A stretch of 64,000 bases of DNA from Phoronis australis (Eukaryota; Phoronida; Phoronidae): the NCBI GenBank assembly GCA_002633005.1, contig NMRA01000304.1, positions 305,163-369,162 of the forward strand, written 5' to 3'. Below, piece by piece: positions 13,101 through 24,743 of this stretch. Below the pieces are notes generated by a model. It was not told where the DNA came from. It ran no database searches and worked only from the letters and a program-made list of their open reading frames with translations. Made by a program: the position numbers and the translations under genes. The stretch's first letter is position 1, and each line of letters opens with the position of its first letter.

Positions 13101-16100
13101 TGATTTTTTGTTTTTAGTCAGCTAAACAGGACAAAGTGCACCTTTAACAATAATGTATTACTTGCATTGTCTAAGATGATTTTAAAATCTGTTGCTGAAG
13201 TTCCTTTGTTTTTCAAATGGACAAAGTGCAGTGTTCACTCCGGTGTACCTTTTTGTTTGTGTTATATTTCAACAGAAATTATCATTCACAGATTGTTATT
13301 CAAAATGTCAGGACCTACCAAGACGGGATTCAGCCAAGATGTCAAAGGTAAGTGTTCGCTTACTCATGAGGCAGATGAATTTTGTGCAATCAACTCTGCT
13401 TCTATTTCATGGTTAGTGCCAACCTCCTAACTCCATCCAGTGTCCAATCATTGAAACAGCCTTTTCTATTTGACTGACTGTTGTAAATCCTAACTTGTCT
13501 TGACTTCTTCTCCAACAGTAATTTATCATTTCTTTCCAGGCCCAAAAATCAACCCCATTTTTTTGAAATGCGCAATGTCCGGAGCCTGACAAATGGGATG
13601 ATAGCAGTAATTACTCGAGTCTCTAATGTCAGAATCAAGAAAATTCAAGTTCAAATTTATGACGCTTTTCTAAGTTGTAATTTTTCATCACCTAACGTGA
13701 AAGTATATTTTTCTCTATTTTCCGGATTTTATTTAAATTTTGGGCTTTAGAAATTGATTTGGCATGCACCGCTTTGCTTTTCAGCCGTCTCCAATGCCCT
13801 GTGGCAGAATTTCTACCCATTTACCAAAGAACATGCCACAACCAATACTCCTCCTTCTGTGCTGGCTGATGTGGCGGCCAGCTTCACACTACTAGCCATG
13901 GATATGTAAGTACTCTCTTGCAAGGCTGGGATGTCACTGCTAGTCGGTGCTTTGTAGAGTGTTGACGTTATTTGGAAAAGTTTGGAATTTGTTGAAATTA
14001 GGTCACTTGTTAGGTGTGTTGTTGGAATCGACTGGCGGAGCTATGACGTATAAAGGTGAACAAGGAAAAATGAATTTATCTGAAAAATTTTGTTAGGGTT
14101 ATTACACCTGTAAGTTATTGGTGATCTTAAATTTGAGAATCGCCTTGAATTTTTGTTAAGTTTTGCAGTCATGGCCTTGTAAGGGTGCACGGACAAATTC
14201 ACGTGTTTATTTTATCCATGTTGCAGGCCACCTGGTCCCATGTGCACTGTTAAAGAAGATTTGTTGTCTGTGTTCACTTACTTCTGCATTGAAAGCAAAG
14301 TAAATGCCAGGTGAGATCTGTGTGACATGTTGCATAAGAAGGACTCTTCTGTCTGTGGACACAGTTCAGGGCCCTCACTCAGCTGAGGGGAAAGTGCCTG
14401 AGCCTTTTGAGAGAGGAATTTTTTGATCGAGGGGAAAATCCTGATACCTGGTTCGCCACTCCTCGTTGGCAATGCCTCGAGTAGCCAAAACTAACACTTT
14501 GAGGGGAATTTTTTAAACATTGGAAGGAATTTTTTTGCACTATGAAGGAAATTTCTTGTGATTTTTGGTTACTTTTCATTTGACGATGGGGCCTTATGTC
14601 GGGTCCCAAAATTGAAACAGGAGTAGCAATTAGGTTTATTAAGTTTGCTTTTATTTTGTTTGAGTTATCTTGGTTCCTCAAAAGTTTGATGAAATTATCA
14701 TTTCAGACAAGTAAAAATGTATGTGACAAGTTGTCTTGTGTTCTCCCTGACGTGATTGTGAACCAAGACATTTTGAAATTATTGTAAACAAGGCACAACT
14801 GGTCTGTTGAGTCAGCTTGCCCTATCAAATCATTATAAATTTTATCGTAATCTATTTTGCCCACGGTTCGCCACGAGCTATGTTGCAGAGTAAAACAAGA
14901 GGAGGATTGTTATCTTGACTGGCAGAAAAACATCAAAGTCATACTTTCCATGCATTATGGGAGGTCACATTGACTTTCCAAAATGGTCTTGGATAACACT
15001 GGTGTTTACTGAACTAGACTAACCTTTTTGCCTTTTGCAAGGATGGACTGACTGACTCAATTTAGGCACTGCTTTACAATAGTACCATGCATTGCTGGCA
15101 GTTGTCCAAGGCTTAATAATGTGTGTTAATCAATTTTACAATTTTCTTGTTGTTTATTTTGTAATTTTCGCCACCAGTGGACGTTTAAATATTGAATAAT
15201 AATAATATTGCAACTGCCACCACGAGAAGTATTTTGTTTGCTATTCCAGCATTAGTAGTCGCTACTTGTGCCACATGCTGGCCAATGATGTCATCAAGAG
15301 CCATCTGTTGGAGAAAATCACCAACCTTGAGTTGATCTTGATCCAGGCATGGTATCGGTGCTGTTTGTTGGCTCCTGACAGTGATGGAGATCAGATACAG
15401 GAACTGACGAGGTTAGTGATTATGTCACATCTTTTTGTTTACATATTTCAATGCTTAACGTAGATTTAAGTGACATTTACATTAATTTGTGGAAAAAAAG
15501 AGCTCGCATTGCATAAATTGAAGTGAAGGCTCTGCCATGGTCTTTTCTGCGGAAACATGAAGAGGTCATATGAACGTGTAGTGGTGTGTTTTGTTACAGT
15601 TGATGGTTTCTCAAGACATGCAGTGTTACTGACTACAGAGCTGATTGGTGAATGTCAAAGATTTAAAATGTGTGTTGAGTAGGATTGTAAACACCAAATA
15701 AGTTTTAGTTAAATCAGTTATTTAAGTTATGCTTTACATTCTACAAGTAAATTTTGCAAAACAGATGATGCGTAAGACCATCTTACTGGGTATGCACAGG
15801 CTAAATCTTCGTCTGTCTGTAAAATGGTCGATATTTTTTCTTACTAAGTCTATCTGCACTTTCTGTTTGGGCCTTGCCTCCGGTAATGACCTTTAACCTT
15901 TGTAGACTAATACTGAAGCTGCCAAAGATGAACGAGATATTCTGTGACAGTGACCCAGATGACCAGTACACTAATGTGGTCACTCAGTTCATGAAGCTTA
16001 TTGGACTGAAGTACAGAAGGATGGAGGTTAGTGGCTGCATGGGGATGTCTAGAGTAGTCATGCTTGTTTGGTTTATTGTGTAAAATGGTATCAGGTGCTT

Positions 16101-19100
16101 AGTTATGTTGGGCGTAAAATCATTTGGTCAAAACATGTCCATTTTCAAAGTAAGATAAAATTAGAATTACTGAGCCAGACAAAACAGCTCTAAGCTCCAC
16201 TCTGACAGAACATTGAAAGACAACTAGGAACCCCTCTGTTTAAAAAAGTGAAGAAATATGTATACTTGTTATGTCACTCTTTGGGATTTCCTTCCAATGT
16301 CGATGTGTCAATGTTATGGGGAGTGTTGGACGGTGTGAAAGGTTAACTTCAAATCAGAGATAAAATCTCAAGTTAACATTTGTGGATTGAAGAGTGGAGC
16401 ATTGAGGCTTCAGTGCAGTACGAAATGTTAACACCATCGGAGTTATTGGCGTGTAACTCTCATAGACGACGGGTGTTATCTTCTACTGGTATAAGCATTT
16501 GTTTTATTATTTTTCGTTATTTGAAATTAATATATGTTTGTGTATCATTTTCCTGTCTCCACCTGGTGAAACATTCACTGAAACTCGCATCGCGTAATGA
16601 TATCTGTTAACTATCAAAGCTTGTGAGAAAGCTTAAGTTAACTTTCAACTTTTCATCTTCGATCCTACTGAAGTTAACTTGGTGGGAAAATGTCTTTTGA
16701 ATCTTGTAGGGATGGTTACAAAGAATAAAGTATCGTGACGAGGCTGTGAAACTGTTTGGGAACGTTTCTGTATGTATAGCACCTGTGCTTAAAACTGGAT
16801 CCCCCGATGCCGTGAGACATGCGTACAACCTGCTTGGCCAGCTGTTCAAATACTGTGCGCCTCTACTGTACGTGAAGGTTAGCAATTAGGTTTACTTTCG
16901 ATTTATTTTCATTGCTACTTGAGGAAATGCAAGACAGTGATGAAAGTAGACAGACCTCTGCCAAGGCACTGCTACACTTCCATAATGCATTTGCAACTGA
17001 ATACAGGAAGTAATCTCAAGCATCGTTTCCAACAATGGTGCATACTGTAGGTGTTTTATCGTATAGATCGGGCTATTGATGAGACCATTTTAATAGCATT
17101 TGCTGCCATGTCCCGAAATCTACTTGACTCATCGTTTCTTTACCTGTTTTCAACTTCTCCAAATTCTCATCAAAACCCATAACTAGTTTTTACCTGCTGA
17201 CCAAGCGACACACATGCGATGCTGAAACATCTCTTTCAATTCACCAAGAGAAGCTCTGCATGACAGACTGTCTAAGAACATGTTTTATGGGACTTCATTC
17301 ACAATTGACGGGCTCCATTGCAGGGCAAGTCTGACAGCCTCCTTCCACCACTGTTCAACTTGTTACTGAGTCCTGGTAAACCACACACACAGTACATGGC
17401 CAACAGCATCAAGAGTTGTCTGTACTTGGTAAGCTACAAATATGTACGGTGCTAATGATTGCATGGATCAGTTTGATCCCGAGGTCTGTTTCATGAAAGT
17501 GACTTCTAAGAAATTTGATCTTGCGCTCTCACTTCACAATTTCTGAAAATGGTTTATCCAAGTAATTATGAGGGCGTCAAAGTCTAGAATTTATAGCAAT
17601 CATATCTGTAAATACCAGTTATTTGCTTATTCACTTTTGCTTTAGTGAGATTTAATTATTTTCAAAAATATTTGTGTGGAGCATAAGATCAAATCTCTTA
17701 CTTAAGTCTCAAGTTGCTTTTCACGAAACAGACCTCTGATCCTCCGTTGTTGGCATGGTCAGAATTGGCTATGATTTGACTAAGGTTGTGGCTAAGATTG
17801 TTAATTTGTTGCTGTAATGTTAAGGTAAATGTGACTGGCCTGGGGACACTGTCTGTCTTCATCCTGCTTAGTGACATCTTCACTGTCATATGTACCAGAC
17901 CTTCTACAGGTCTTCAGGTCTTTAAGAGAAACATGTCATGCTAGTTTCAATGTTCCCTTTACTTTTCCAAGCCCTATATTTCAGCAGACCCACCTCTTAA
18001 AATGTTTGGGACCTGTTTCTTGAAGAGTCTATTGTCTTTTAACTTTTGGCTAAATTTCGATCTACGGATGGAAAAATGAGGTGAATCTGTGATACTTATA
18101 TCAATGGAAAATACAAGTTTTTAACCAAGAAATGGTTTTTATATCTTTGGTTTTGTTTCTTATAACTTATTAAAGTTAGCGCTCAATGTTACGCTTCAGT
18201 AAACTTATTTGTGGAGTACTGTTTTGTATAAGAGCATGCATTTTCAGATCATGTATGTTGTAGTTCTTACAAGGCATGTCTCAACTGGACTATCGTAGAG
18301 ATCCCTACTTGAAGGATATTCTCACGTCCATCATACTGTTCTCACTCACTAAGCATCAGACTGTAAGTTAGAATCAATTTTTTCTTAAATATCTGTGTCT
18401 TGACTATGTTGAAAGTGAAACTGAAAAATTCTAGCGTGTCGTTTTCAAAATGGACAAAACGTGGTATGGACCTTTGAATGTTACCACGTGACTCACATGT
18501 ATGGTAAAAGTAAAATTTTTATTTTGGCAACACGACCATTCTATTTTTCAAGGTCTTGTTATGTTGTTAAAGACCTTAAAGTTTCACCGCACATTGTTGG
18601 TTGATATTTGTGCATTACTTTTCATGGACGTAACGATGAAAATCCTTTTCAGGCATCAGCTGCGAACACCCTGACCACGGTGGTTCATCCTCTATTGGTA
18701 AGTAGAGACAAATCATGGAATGTTAGTAGTAATGGTTGTGTCATCCCAACACAATGCATGTTTTGTAGTTTGTTATTGAAGAAAGGAACTTTTTAAAGCA
18801 TCTAATGAGCACAACTGACTTTTTAACTGTGTACATATTATGTGGGTGGATATTACCGTCATCTCTGTCCTTTAAGTTTGTGTAGTGATACTTAATTGAG
18901 AACGACATAGCTACAGCATGTTGTATTTCTACTCAACAGGTGGCTCTAGCTCCTTCCTGTGGCAAGACACCCTCAGAGGAAGCTGTCCATCTATATTTGT
19001 TCACTCTTGAAATTTTGAGAGACAAGTTCTTTAATGTGAAAGGAAAAGCTGGTTTGGATAGTGCTGTTATGGTATGCATTTTGTTTCGTGGTTATTGAAT

Positions 19101-22100
19101 ACTGTTCCTGGTTGATTTGTATCGTTAATGATTTGGAAGTGAAAGTAATTTTAATACATCACGTATTAGGATTAAATCTGCCATGTGAATGAATCTTTTC
19201 AAAGTTAATAAAATATAACTGCTAATGAAGGTGTTGTAGTAATGGCAGGGATCTTTAAAAAGTGGGAACTTGAGTGTTTTGGATGCTGTCAGGATTTGCA
19301 ATTNTCCGTTTCGTGAAAGTGACTTCTAAGAAATTTGATCTTGCGCTCTCACTTCACAATTTCTGAAAATGGTTTATCCAAGTAATTATGAGGGCGTCAA
19401 AGTCTAGAATTTATAGCAATCATATCTGTAACTACCAGTTATTTGCTTATTCACTTTTGCTTAAGTGAGATTTAATTATTATCAAAAATAGTTGTGTGGA
19501 GCATAAGATCAAATCTCTTCCTTAAGTCTAAAGTTGCTTTTCACAAAACAAATCTCTGATCCTCCGTTGTTGGCATGGTCAGAACTGACTAAGGTTGTGG
19601 CTAAGGTTGTGGCTAAGGTTGTTAATTTGTTGCTGTAATGTTAAGGTAAATGTGACTGGCCTGGGGACACTGTCTTACTTCATCCTCAGTGACATCTTCA
19701 CAGTCATATATACCAGACCCTCTACAGGAACTTCAGGGGCCTGTTCCAAGAAACTGACTTAAGTTCATTTTTGACTTAAGTTTAAGATTTGTCTTAAATT
19801 CCAAACTTTGAAACTTCCACATTCTGTTAGTGAAATTTAAGACAAAACTAACTTCACACAGTTAATTCAAACTTAAGATGTTTCTTGATTGGTTTTGAGA
19901 CAAATTTATTTTTTGTTTTAAAATTTACTAAAATTTAGGATTTGTCTTAGCTAAGTCAGTTTTGTTGGAGCGTGCCCCAGGTCTTTAAAAGCAACATGTC
20001 ATGCCAGTTCCAATGTTCCCTTTACTTTTCCAAGCACTATATTTCAGCAGACCCACCTCTGAGAATGTTTGGGACCTGTTTCTTGAAAAGTCTTTTAACT
20101 TTTGGCTAAAATTCGGTCTACGGATGGCTCAGCCTGTTCCACTAAATCAGGCTTAGTCAGAAAAACTTCTTACAAGTTGAAGCCAAAATATAGAAATCCA
20201 TATCCTGCTAGGGAGCAGATTAAAAGCCCAAGGACAAAAGTTAACTTTTGGCTATAAACTCTTCTCTCTTAACTCATGGTAGCACAGAATGACACAACAT
20301 ATTTTTGAAAAATAAGGTGAATCTGTGATACTTATATCAATGGAAATACACGTTTTTAACCAAGAAATTGTTCTCATATCTTTGGTTTTGTTTCTTATAA
20401 CTTATTAAAGTTAGCGCTCAATGTTACGCATCAATAAACTTATCATGTGGCTTCCTTATCTTATTTGTGGAGTGCTGTTTTCTATAAGAGCATGCATTTT
20501 CAGATCATGTTGTATGTTGTAGTTCTTACAAGGCATGTCTCAACTGGACTATCGTAGAGATCCCTACTTGAAGGATATTCTCACGTCCATCATACTGTTC
20601 TCGCTCACTAAGCATCAGACTGTAAGTTAGAATCAATTTTTTCTTAAATATCTGTGTCTTGACTATGTTGAAAGTGAAACTGAAAAATTCTAGCGTGTCG
20701 TTTTCAAAATGGACAAAACGTGGTATGGACCTTTGAATGTTACCACGTGACTCACATGTATGGTAAAAGTAAAATTTTTATTTTGGCAACACGACCATTC
20801 TATTTTTCAAGGTCTTGTTATGTTGTTAAAGACCTTAAAGTTTCACCGCACATTGTTGGTTGATATTTGTGCATTACTTTTCATGGACGTAACGATGAAA
20901 ATCCTTTTCAGGCATCAGCTGCGAACACCCTGACCACGGTGGTTCATCCTCTATTGGTAAGTAGAGACAAATCATGGAATGTTAGTAGTAATGGTTGTGT
21001 CATCCCAACACAATGCATGTTTTGTAGTTTGTTATTGAAGAAAGGAACTTTTTAAAGCATCTAATGAGCACAACTGACTTTTTAACTGTGTACATATTAT
21101 GTGGGTGGATATTACCGTCATCTCTGTCCTTTAAGTTTGTGTAGTGATACTTAATTGAGAACGACATAGCTACAGCATGTTGTATTTCTACTCAACAGGT
21201 GGCTCTAGCTCCTTCCTGTGGCAAGACACCCTCAGAGGAAGCTGTCCATCTATATTTGTTCACTCTTGAAATTTTGAGAGACAAGTTCTTTAATGTGAAA
21301 GGAAAAGCTGGTTTGGATAGTGCTGTTATGGTATGCATTTTGTTTCGTGGTTATTGAATACTGTTCCTGGTTGATTTGTATCGTTAATGATTTGGAAGTG
21401 AAAGTAATTTTAATACATCACGTATTAGGATTAAATCTGCCATGTGAATGAATCTTTTCAAAGTTAATAAAATATAACTGCTAATGAAGGTGTTGTAGTA
21501 ATGGCAGGGATCTTTAAAAAGTGGGAACTTGAGTGTTTTGGATGCTGTCAGGATTTGCAATTGAAATCGTCCTTTGTTTTTTGACTTCTCTGCAAGGAGT
21601 CATGGTGCTAAGGTATTGAGTTTTTTTTTTGCAGGCAGTCAATTTCATCGTTAGTTTCTTCCAACGCTGCAGCTCTACAGAGATCATTGCTAGGTGGGTT
21701 GCAAACACTATGTTTTGTGGTGATGATTAAGACTGTGGCATCCTTAAAGTTTAATATTTTTTATCAAAAGGGGATGAGATGCTGGGATTTGAACACGCTT
21801 CAAATAGAATGAACCAGTTGTCTCCTTGAATTTGCTTATATCGTCAGCCCACTGGGAACAAAATCTATGGTAACAATTTTTTGATTTGGCCTATGTTATT
21901 TTTTTTACAGCCAAGTCAGAAATAAGTCAAAAATAAAGCAATCATTGGCTGATTTTTGCACTATGGCTCAAAAATAAAAGCCAGAATTATTTTACTGTTG
22001 TTATGTTTTCTACAATCTCGTGCAATTCTTTGCAGGTCTGTTCCCGTCCTGCTGTTCAGTGTACTTCAGTTGTTACTGGTGAGCGAGGCAGAACACGTGA

Positions 22101-23648
22101 GGGCCAACCTCATCTACTTACTTCAGTGTCTGGTAGAGGGCGCTAAGAGAAATCCTGATGTAGCTAGCAGGTATAGAGTTTCTATCGATTTCTGCATTTC
22201 CTGAGAACTAGACTGTGCATGGACAGTGTTCTTTCATTTTTGTTACAGTTGCCCGAAAGGACTGCGTGCTTACCACACCGCATCTTTGAAATGCTGCTGT
22301 GTTATTTACGTGACGTGATGCTGTCTGTTGCTCTGTGCTATCAAGGTTTTGTTTGGCATGCCGCGCATACTTATTGTCGACTGGGCACAGTCCTGACACT
22401 ACTGTTGTGTTCTAAGTAGAACCTGATTAAGTTTCTGTAAAAACATTTTAGTCTCTGCATTGGCTATGGGCTGTGACTTTCCCTGTGTCATTGGCATGTG
22501 GCCTTGTTCTGCCACTTCTAGAACCACGTTGGCTGGGAGAAATTGTTTGTCTTCTCACAAAGTATATGTTAGTCGCATCACGTGACGTATAATTAAGACT
22601 GACCTGTGCTCCGACCAGTCTGCTGTGGGTGGCACAAAGATATTTTCAGACTTAATTCTAGGTCATGCGTTATGACCAACACGAAGCATGTAAGAAGACT
22701 AATAATTCTTGCATATACCATGTCAGCAGTTGTATCCCTTTATCATTTCTACACAGGGAGACATTGGCGAATGTGGTCACTGAGTTCGTCACCAAGTTTT
22801 TCACGTTGTACTCCATTAAAGTGATGTCTGTGGTGAAGAAAATTGTGTCACTCTATCCACAACTGGGTGGTATGGTGGTGGATGTGTTGAAACAAGCTGT
22901 GTCAGATGTAGAGCGGAAAAGAGGTGTTGGCAGTGACTCTAAACTAAGGTATGTTGTCTTTCAAATGTAATGCTTCTTTACACTTTCTGGTCTTAACTCC
23001 ATTTATTGTTGTTGTAATAAACATTTAAGAAATTGTTAGGGAGGGTTAAACAAACGGTACGCTTATGGGGGAGGGGTTCTTGGCTTGCTGCTTTCGTACG
23101 CTTTTGACATCATGAAAATGGCGATGTCGGCTAACAAAAGTTAATATTTTCATAATTTTCCTTTTTCACATTATAAAATAATGATGTCACAACCATTAGC
23201 AGACTGATGTCTCGAGGATCCAACCAGGCAAAAAAACAAAGTATACAAAGAATTGTTTGAAAATGATATTTTATTTTTACACTATGTCACTGGTATTCAA
23301 CTTTGAAGCAGTTACCTTAACTTTGACCTGATAAAAATATTGTTGTAAGCTCAGGGTAGGTAAAAGCATATGATTTGTACGCTTGAGGGAAAACAACGAT
23401 AAGTGGGAATGGTTCCTCACTTGTTTTAGTTTTTGCGTTGAGCAATTTCCAACTAAGCATAAGAAAAATGGCAATAATCTAGCATAGAGTGAATTGTACC
23501 GGTTGATTTTATTTAATTTGTTAATCACCGCTTTAACAGCACATTACTATTAATTTAGTTATCTATAAATTACTCCTATCGCCTTTATCATTTTAGGCAA
23601 AGCCTTGGGCAACTGGAAGAGCTATGTCAGAAGTGTGAAGATAAGTAA
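180..23648 (+). CDS. MMS22L: MMS22L homologue (DNA replication/repair scaffold), 5'-truncated, 29 exons
   Basis: MMS22L pairs with TONSL at stalled or broken replication forks in the nucleus and promotes RAD51 loading. Exons: 180-296, 1120-1203, 2694-2817, 3477-3570, 4003-4130, 5292-5381, 5954-6032, 6657-6847, 7417-7542, 8419-8531, 8994-9101, 9660-9771, 10021-10193, 10876-11006, 12128-12218, 13292-13347, 13785-13905, 14227-14310, 15250-15411, 15906-16026, 16710-16877, 17324-17428, 18264-18362, 18653-18697, 18940-19071, 21635-21693, 22036-22170, 22757-22948, 23597-23648 (TAA at 23646). All junctions are GT-AG and phases join without a break, giving about 1,096 codons; the human protein has about 1,243. 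Identification rests on collinear similarity to the vertebrate protein as I remember it, for example CMKELWIMIIQLANHR, HPKDPVGFCFW, HQWEPNVDLVNLLW, ARFHPRKMAELTETGL, ASFTLLAMDM and LGQLEELCQ at the C-terminus. The initiator region is outside the window. The second copy of exons 23-25 (20523-21330) is left out as a probable assembly duplicate. Confidence 0.93.
4981..5301 (+). repeat. Three-unit ~107-bp tandem repeat containing a splice acceptor
   Basis: Units start at 4981, 5087 and 5194, and the array runs into true exon 6 at 5292. Each unit carries the phrase ttcatgtattgaagaagctg, a ctccctag motif and then the acceptor followed by ACTTCACCCTTCATGT. The array therefore repeats the last intron bases and the first ~16 bases of MMS22L exon 6. 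Only the final copy continues into coding sequence (tgtacgtgtatgaagg). The other copies turn back into the repeat. Confidence 0.9.
5292..11006 (+). CDS. MMS22L: MMS22L exons 6-14 (central helical region)
   Basis: Exon 6 (5292-5381) is fixed by MCTCMKELWIMIIQL. Its acceptor is the last of four near-identical acceptor copies made by an upstream tandem repeat. Exon 7 reads SFWVCLQHVLNTVLE. Exon 8, the longest of this group (191 nt), holds KDPVGFCFWLLSHLANLYG. Exon 9 holds the WEPNV motif shared with vertebrates. Exons 10 and 11 are less conserved. Exon 12 reads RVFARFHPRKMAELTETGL, one of the best matches in the gene. Exon 13 encodes a helical segment (MFDLYNSLQP...VVWRG). Exon 14 reads VTVYVEGIQDVFE. 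Phases at every junction agree. Confidence 0.9.
11185..11420 (+). mobile_element. tRNA-derived SINE in an MMS22L intron
   Basis: A tRNA-like head has a degenerate box A (gactcagagaggagagtg, 11194 on) and a clean box B (gggttcaatacc, about 11236). The tail contains cacttaacctgctttgctcc, a phrase typical of many invertebrate tRNA-SINE bodies. The tRNA part cannot fold into a functional tRNA as far as I can judge. The 3' boundary is approximate and no target duplication is obvious. Orientation matches the host gene. Confidence 0.65.
11856..12085. repeat. Minisatellite, ~37-bp unit, about six copies
   Basis: Diverged copies of a unit like ccaatacctatggttgacag followed by ggtacccaaacacc run head to tail between MMS22L exons 14 and 15. 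Individual copies differ by point changes (tggttgatagg, tggctgacagg) and one is shortened. It ends about 40 bases before the exon 15 acceptor. Confidence 0.85.
12128..17428 (+). CDS. MMS22L: MMS22L exons 15-22
   Basis: Exon 15 encodes ELSILLSFLQMVLTRHR. Exon 16 is short (56 nt) and weakly conserved. Several CAG acceptors are possible, and 13292 is chosen because only it joins exon 15 (phase 2) to exon 17 (phase 1) without a stop or shift. Exon 17 carries DVAASFTLLAMDM, nearly the same as the vertebrate sequence. Exon 19 carries ISSRYLCHMLANDV and a conserved tryptophan segment (IQAWYRCCL). Exon 20 starts RLILKLPKMNEIF. Exons 21 and 22 (168 and 105 nt, both phase 0) encode further helices. This stretch spans the end of the N-terminal Pfam region and the start of the C-terminal MMS22L domain. 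Confidence 0.87.
17488..19303 (+). repeat. Allelic duplication, copy A (MMS22L introns plus exons 23-25)
   Basis: This stretch and 19308-21562 are the same locus. Copy A starts at gtttcatgaaagtgacttc and ends at tttgcaatt, directly against the undetermined base at 19304. Its right part (from exon 23 on) is essentially identical to copy B. Its left part differs by point changes and lacks two insertions present in B. The pattern fits two haplotypes placed in tandem by the assembler. Confidence 0.85.
18264..19071 (+). CDS. MMS22L: MMS22L exons 23-25, first copy
   Basis: Exons 18264-18362, 18653-18697 and 18940-19071 are all phase 0 and total 276 nt (92 codons). Exon 23 reads FLQGMSQLDYRRDPYLKD and aligns with the vertebrate LYLQGM segment. 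The third exon reads EEAVHLYLFTLEILRDKFF. The same three exons recur at 20523-20621, 20912-20956 and 21199-21330. They differ only by one silent A/G change in exon 23 (TCA against TCG serine). Only one set should be counted in the protein. Confidence 0.85.
19304..19304. other. Undetermined base at a contig join
   Basis: A single n sits exactly between the end of copy A and the start of copy B of a direct duplication. This position is expected for a forced join between two allelic contigs. Confidence 0.9.
19738..19985. mobile_element. MITE with ~25-bp TIRs, present in only one allele copy
   Basis: The left end reads ggggcctgttccaagaaact followed by gactta. The right end, reverse-complemented, reads ggggcacgctccaacaaaac followed by tgactta. 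The interior is AT-rich with no ORF. Copy A has an uninterrupted cttcaggtcttta at this point, which gives an empty site. A short cagg is found on both flanks and may be the target duplication. Confidence 0.75.
20128..20307. other. ~180-bp insertion specific to allele copy B
   Basis: Copy A reads ...ctacggatgg directly into aaaaatgaggtg. Copy B interposes about 180 bases starting ctcagcctgttccac. No inverted ends were recognised. It contains a second aacttttggctat phrase like the one just upstream. It may be a MITE fragment or a deletion in copy A. Confidence 0.6.
21635..23648 (+). CDS. MMS22L: MMS22L exons 26-29 (C-terminus)
   Basis: These exons encode the conserved C-terminal domain, the region implicated in TONSL and RAD51 association in vertebrates. 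Exon 26 reads AVNFIVSFFQRCS. Exon 27 reads VLLFSVLQLLLVSEAEHVRA, parallel to the vertebrate LLPGILKCLVLVSE segment. Exon 28 (192 nt) ends in ERKRGVGSDSKLR. Exon 29 closes with SLGQLEELCQKCEDK and a stop at 23646-23648, matching the length and shape of the vertebrate end. No canonical AATAAA was found in the few hundred bases after the stop, so the poly(A) site is not placed. Confidence 0.92.
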
Positions 23649-24240
23649 AGAGCAGAGAATTTCACTAGCTTTCAAACAGCCAAATTGATGGGCAGTTTGG
23701 CAATTTTGGTTGAACATAATTTATTATAAAATTTGTATATGAGGAATTCATATCAAACATTTCTAATGTCTTGATATGATATAAATGGTTGATAACGATT
23801 CATATTAACGGTTGTTGAAATTTTTCACGCAAAGTTTATCATTAATAGTGACTGACATCATTTCTTATCACTGAGCAATAATGAATGATCAAAAGAGGTT
23901 TTCCATGAATTTTCCTATGAATGATAATGAGACTGATATTAGACTGAACATCATTTGTCATCAGCCTGATATGAATCTATATCAGCCAACAAGGGTTACC
24001 AAGTTGTATTTTGTTTTATGTTGTGTTTTTGTGTACAGCTATTTGTCTCTGATATTTGAATTAGGTCTCAGAGACATGAAGTAATATTATCTCCCCTTTT
24101 TGGGGAAAGTGATTGCATAGATCTCGAGCACATGCATCACTTTACCCATCTTGTGAATCAGTTGCGTAAGATATCCTTGTGACATTCTCACTGCACTGTT
24201 CTGTAACAGTGGTATGTTGTGGATGCCATCTTGAAGTTGT
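23649..24240. other. MMS22L 3' UTR and flanking intergenic DNA
   Basis: AT-rich sequence follows the MMS22L stop. No canonical poly(A) signal, ORF with recognisable similarity or repeat structure was seen. Confidence 0.5.
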
Positions 24241-24246
24241 AAAAGT

Positions 24247-24743
24247 CAGGGCTTGGAATGACCAATGACGAAAAACGCGGAAACTTGTACGCCCCAAAGT
24301 ATACGCGCTCCCCAGCCTTGAAATAGTCGAGTGGACCTTTTCCGACAAAAATTGGGAGGACTAAAAAAGAAAAAAACGGTAGCACCTCCAGATGCGTGCG
24401 TCTCCGTCTTTTTAGCTCGTCTGTCCACTCTCACCTCCACAAATTTTTGGCTGCAGAGTCTTAGTATTTGTCACCGCGGTTTTAAACACACGAGACACCA
24501 TTGAAAAATCCACCACGTTATCCCAGATGCCCCGGCAATGTTGACAATTTACGTTCCTCCGAAACATAACAACTTCCGCTTTTGGAGATGAAAGTCGTCG
24601 GCAACGCCGCGGTAAGAAAGGAATTTGCCGCGGAAATTTTATATCAAATCCGATTTTTTTTACACGGAAATATAATAAAATATGGGGACAGAACATTTGA
24701 AAAAAGCGGAAATCTGCGTTTCCGCGGAAAATTCCAAGCCTTG
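24247..24743. mobile_element. 497-bp TIR element with 6-bp target-site duplications
   Basis: The ends are inverted: CAGGGCTTGGAAT at 24247 and, on the other strand, CAAGGCTTGGAAT ending at 24743. AAAAGT lies directly outside both ends (24241-24246 and 24744-24749). The interior is richer in CG than its surroundings and repeats the phrase cgcggaaa in both orientations. It has no transposase ORF, so it is a non-autonomous DNA transposon. The CAGGG-type end is hAT-like, but 6-bp duplications are unusual for hAT. Confidence 0.8.

Larger units (their letters stand above)
19308..21562 (+). repeat. Allelic duplication, copy B
   Basis: This is the second copy of 17488-19303, longer by about 440 bases. 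The extra length comes mostly from a ~245-bp TIR insertion (about 19738-19985) and a ~180-bp insertion (20128-20307), both intronic. The repeat of exons 23-25 lies at 20523-20621, 20912-20956 and 21199-21330. Copy B continues without a break into the intron before exon 26, so it is the copy physically linked to the 3' end of the gene. Confidence 0.85.

Noticed and set aside
20523-21330. Counting the second copy of exons 23-25 as additional MMS22L exons
   Set aside because: The duplicate abuts an undetermined base and behaves like a second allele. The vertebrate protein has this segment once.
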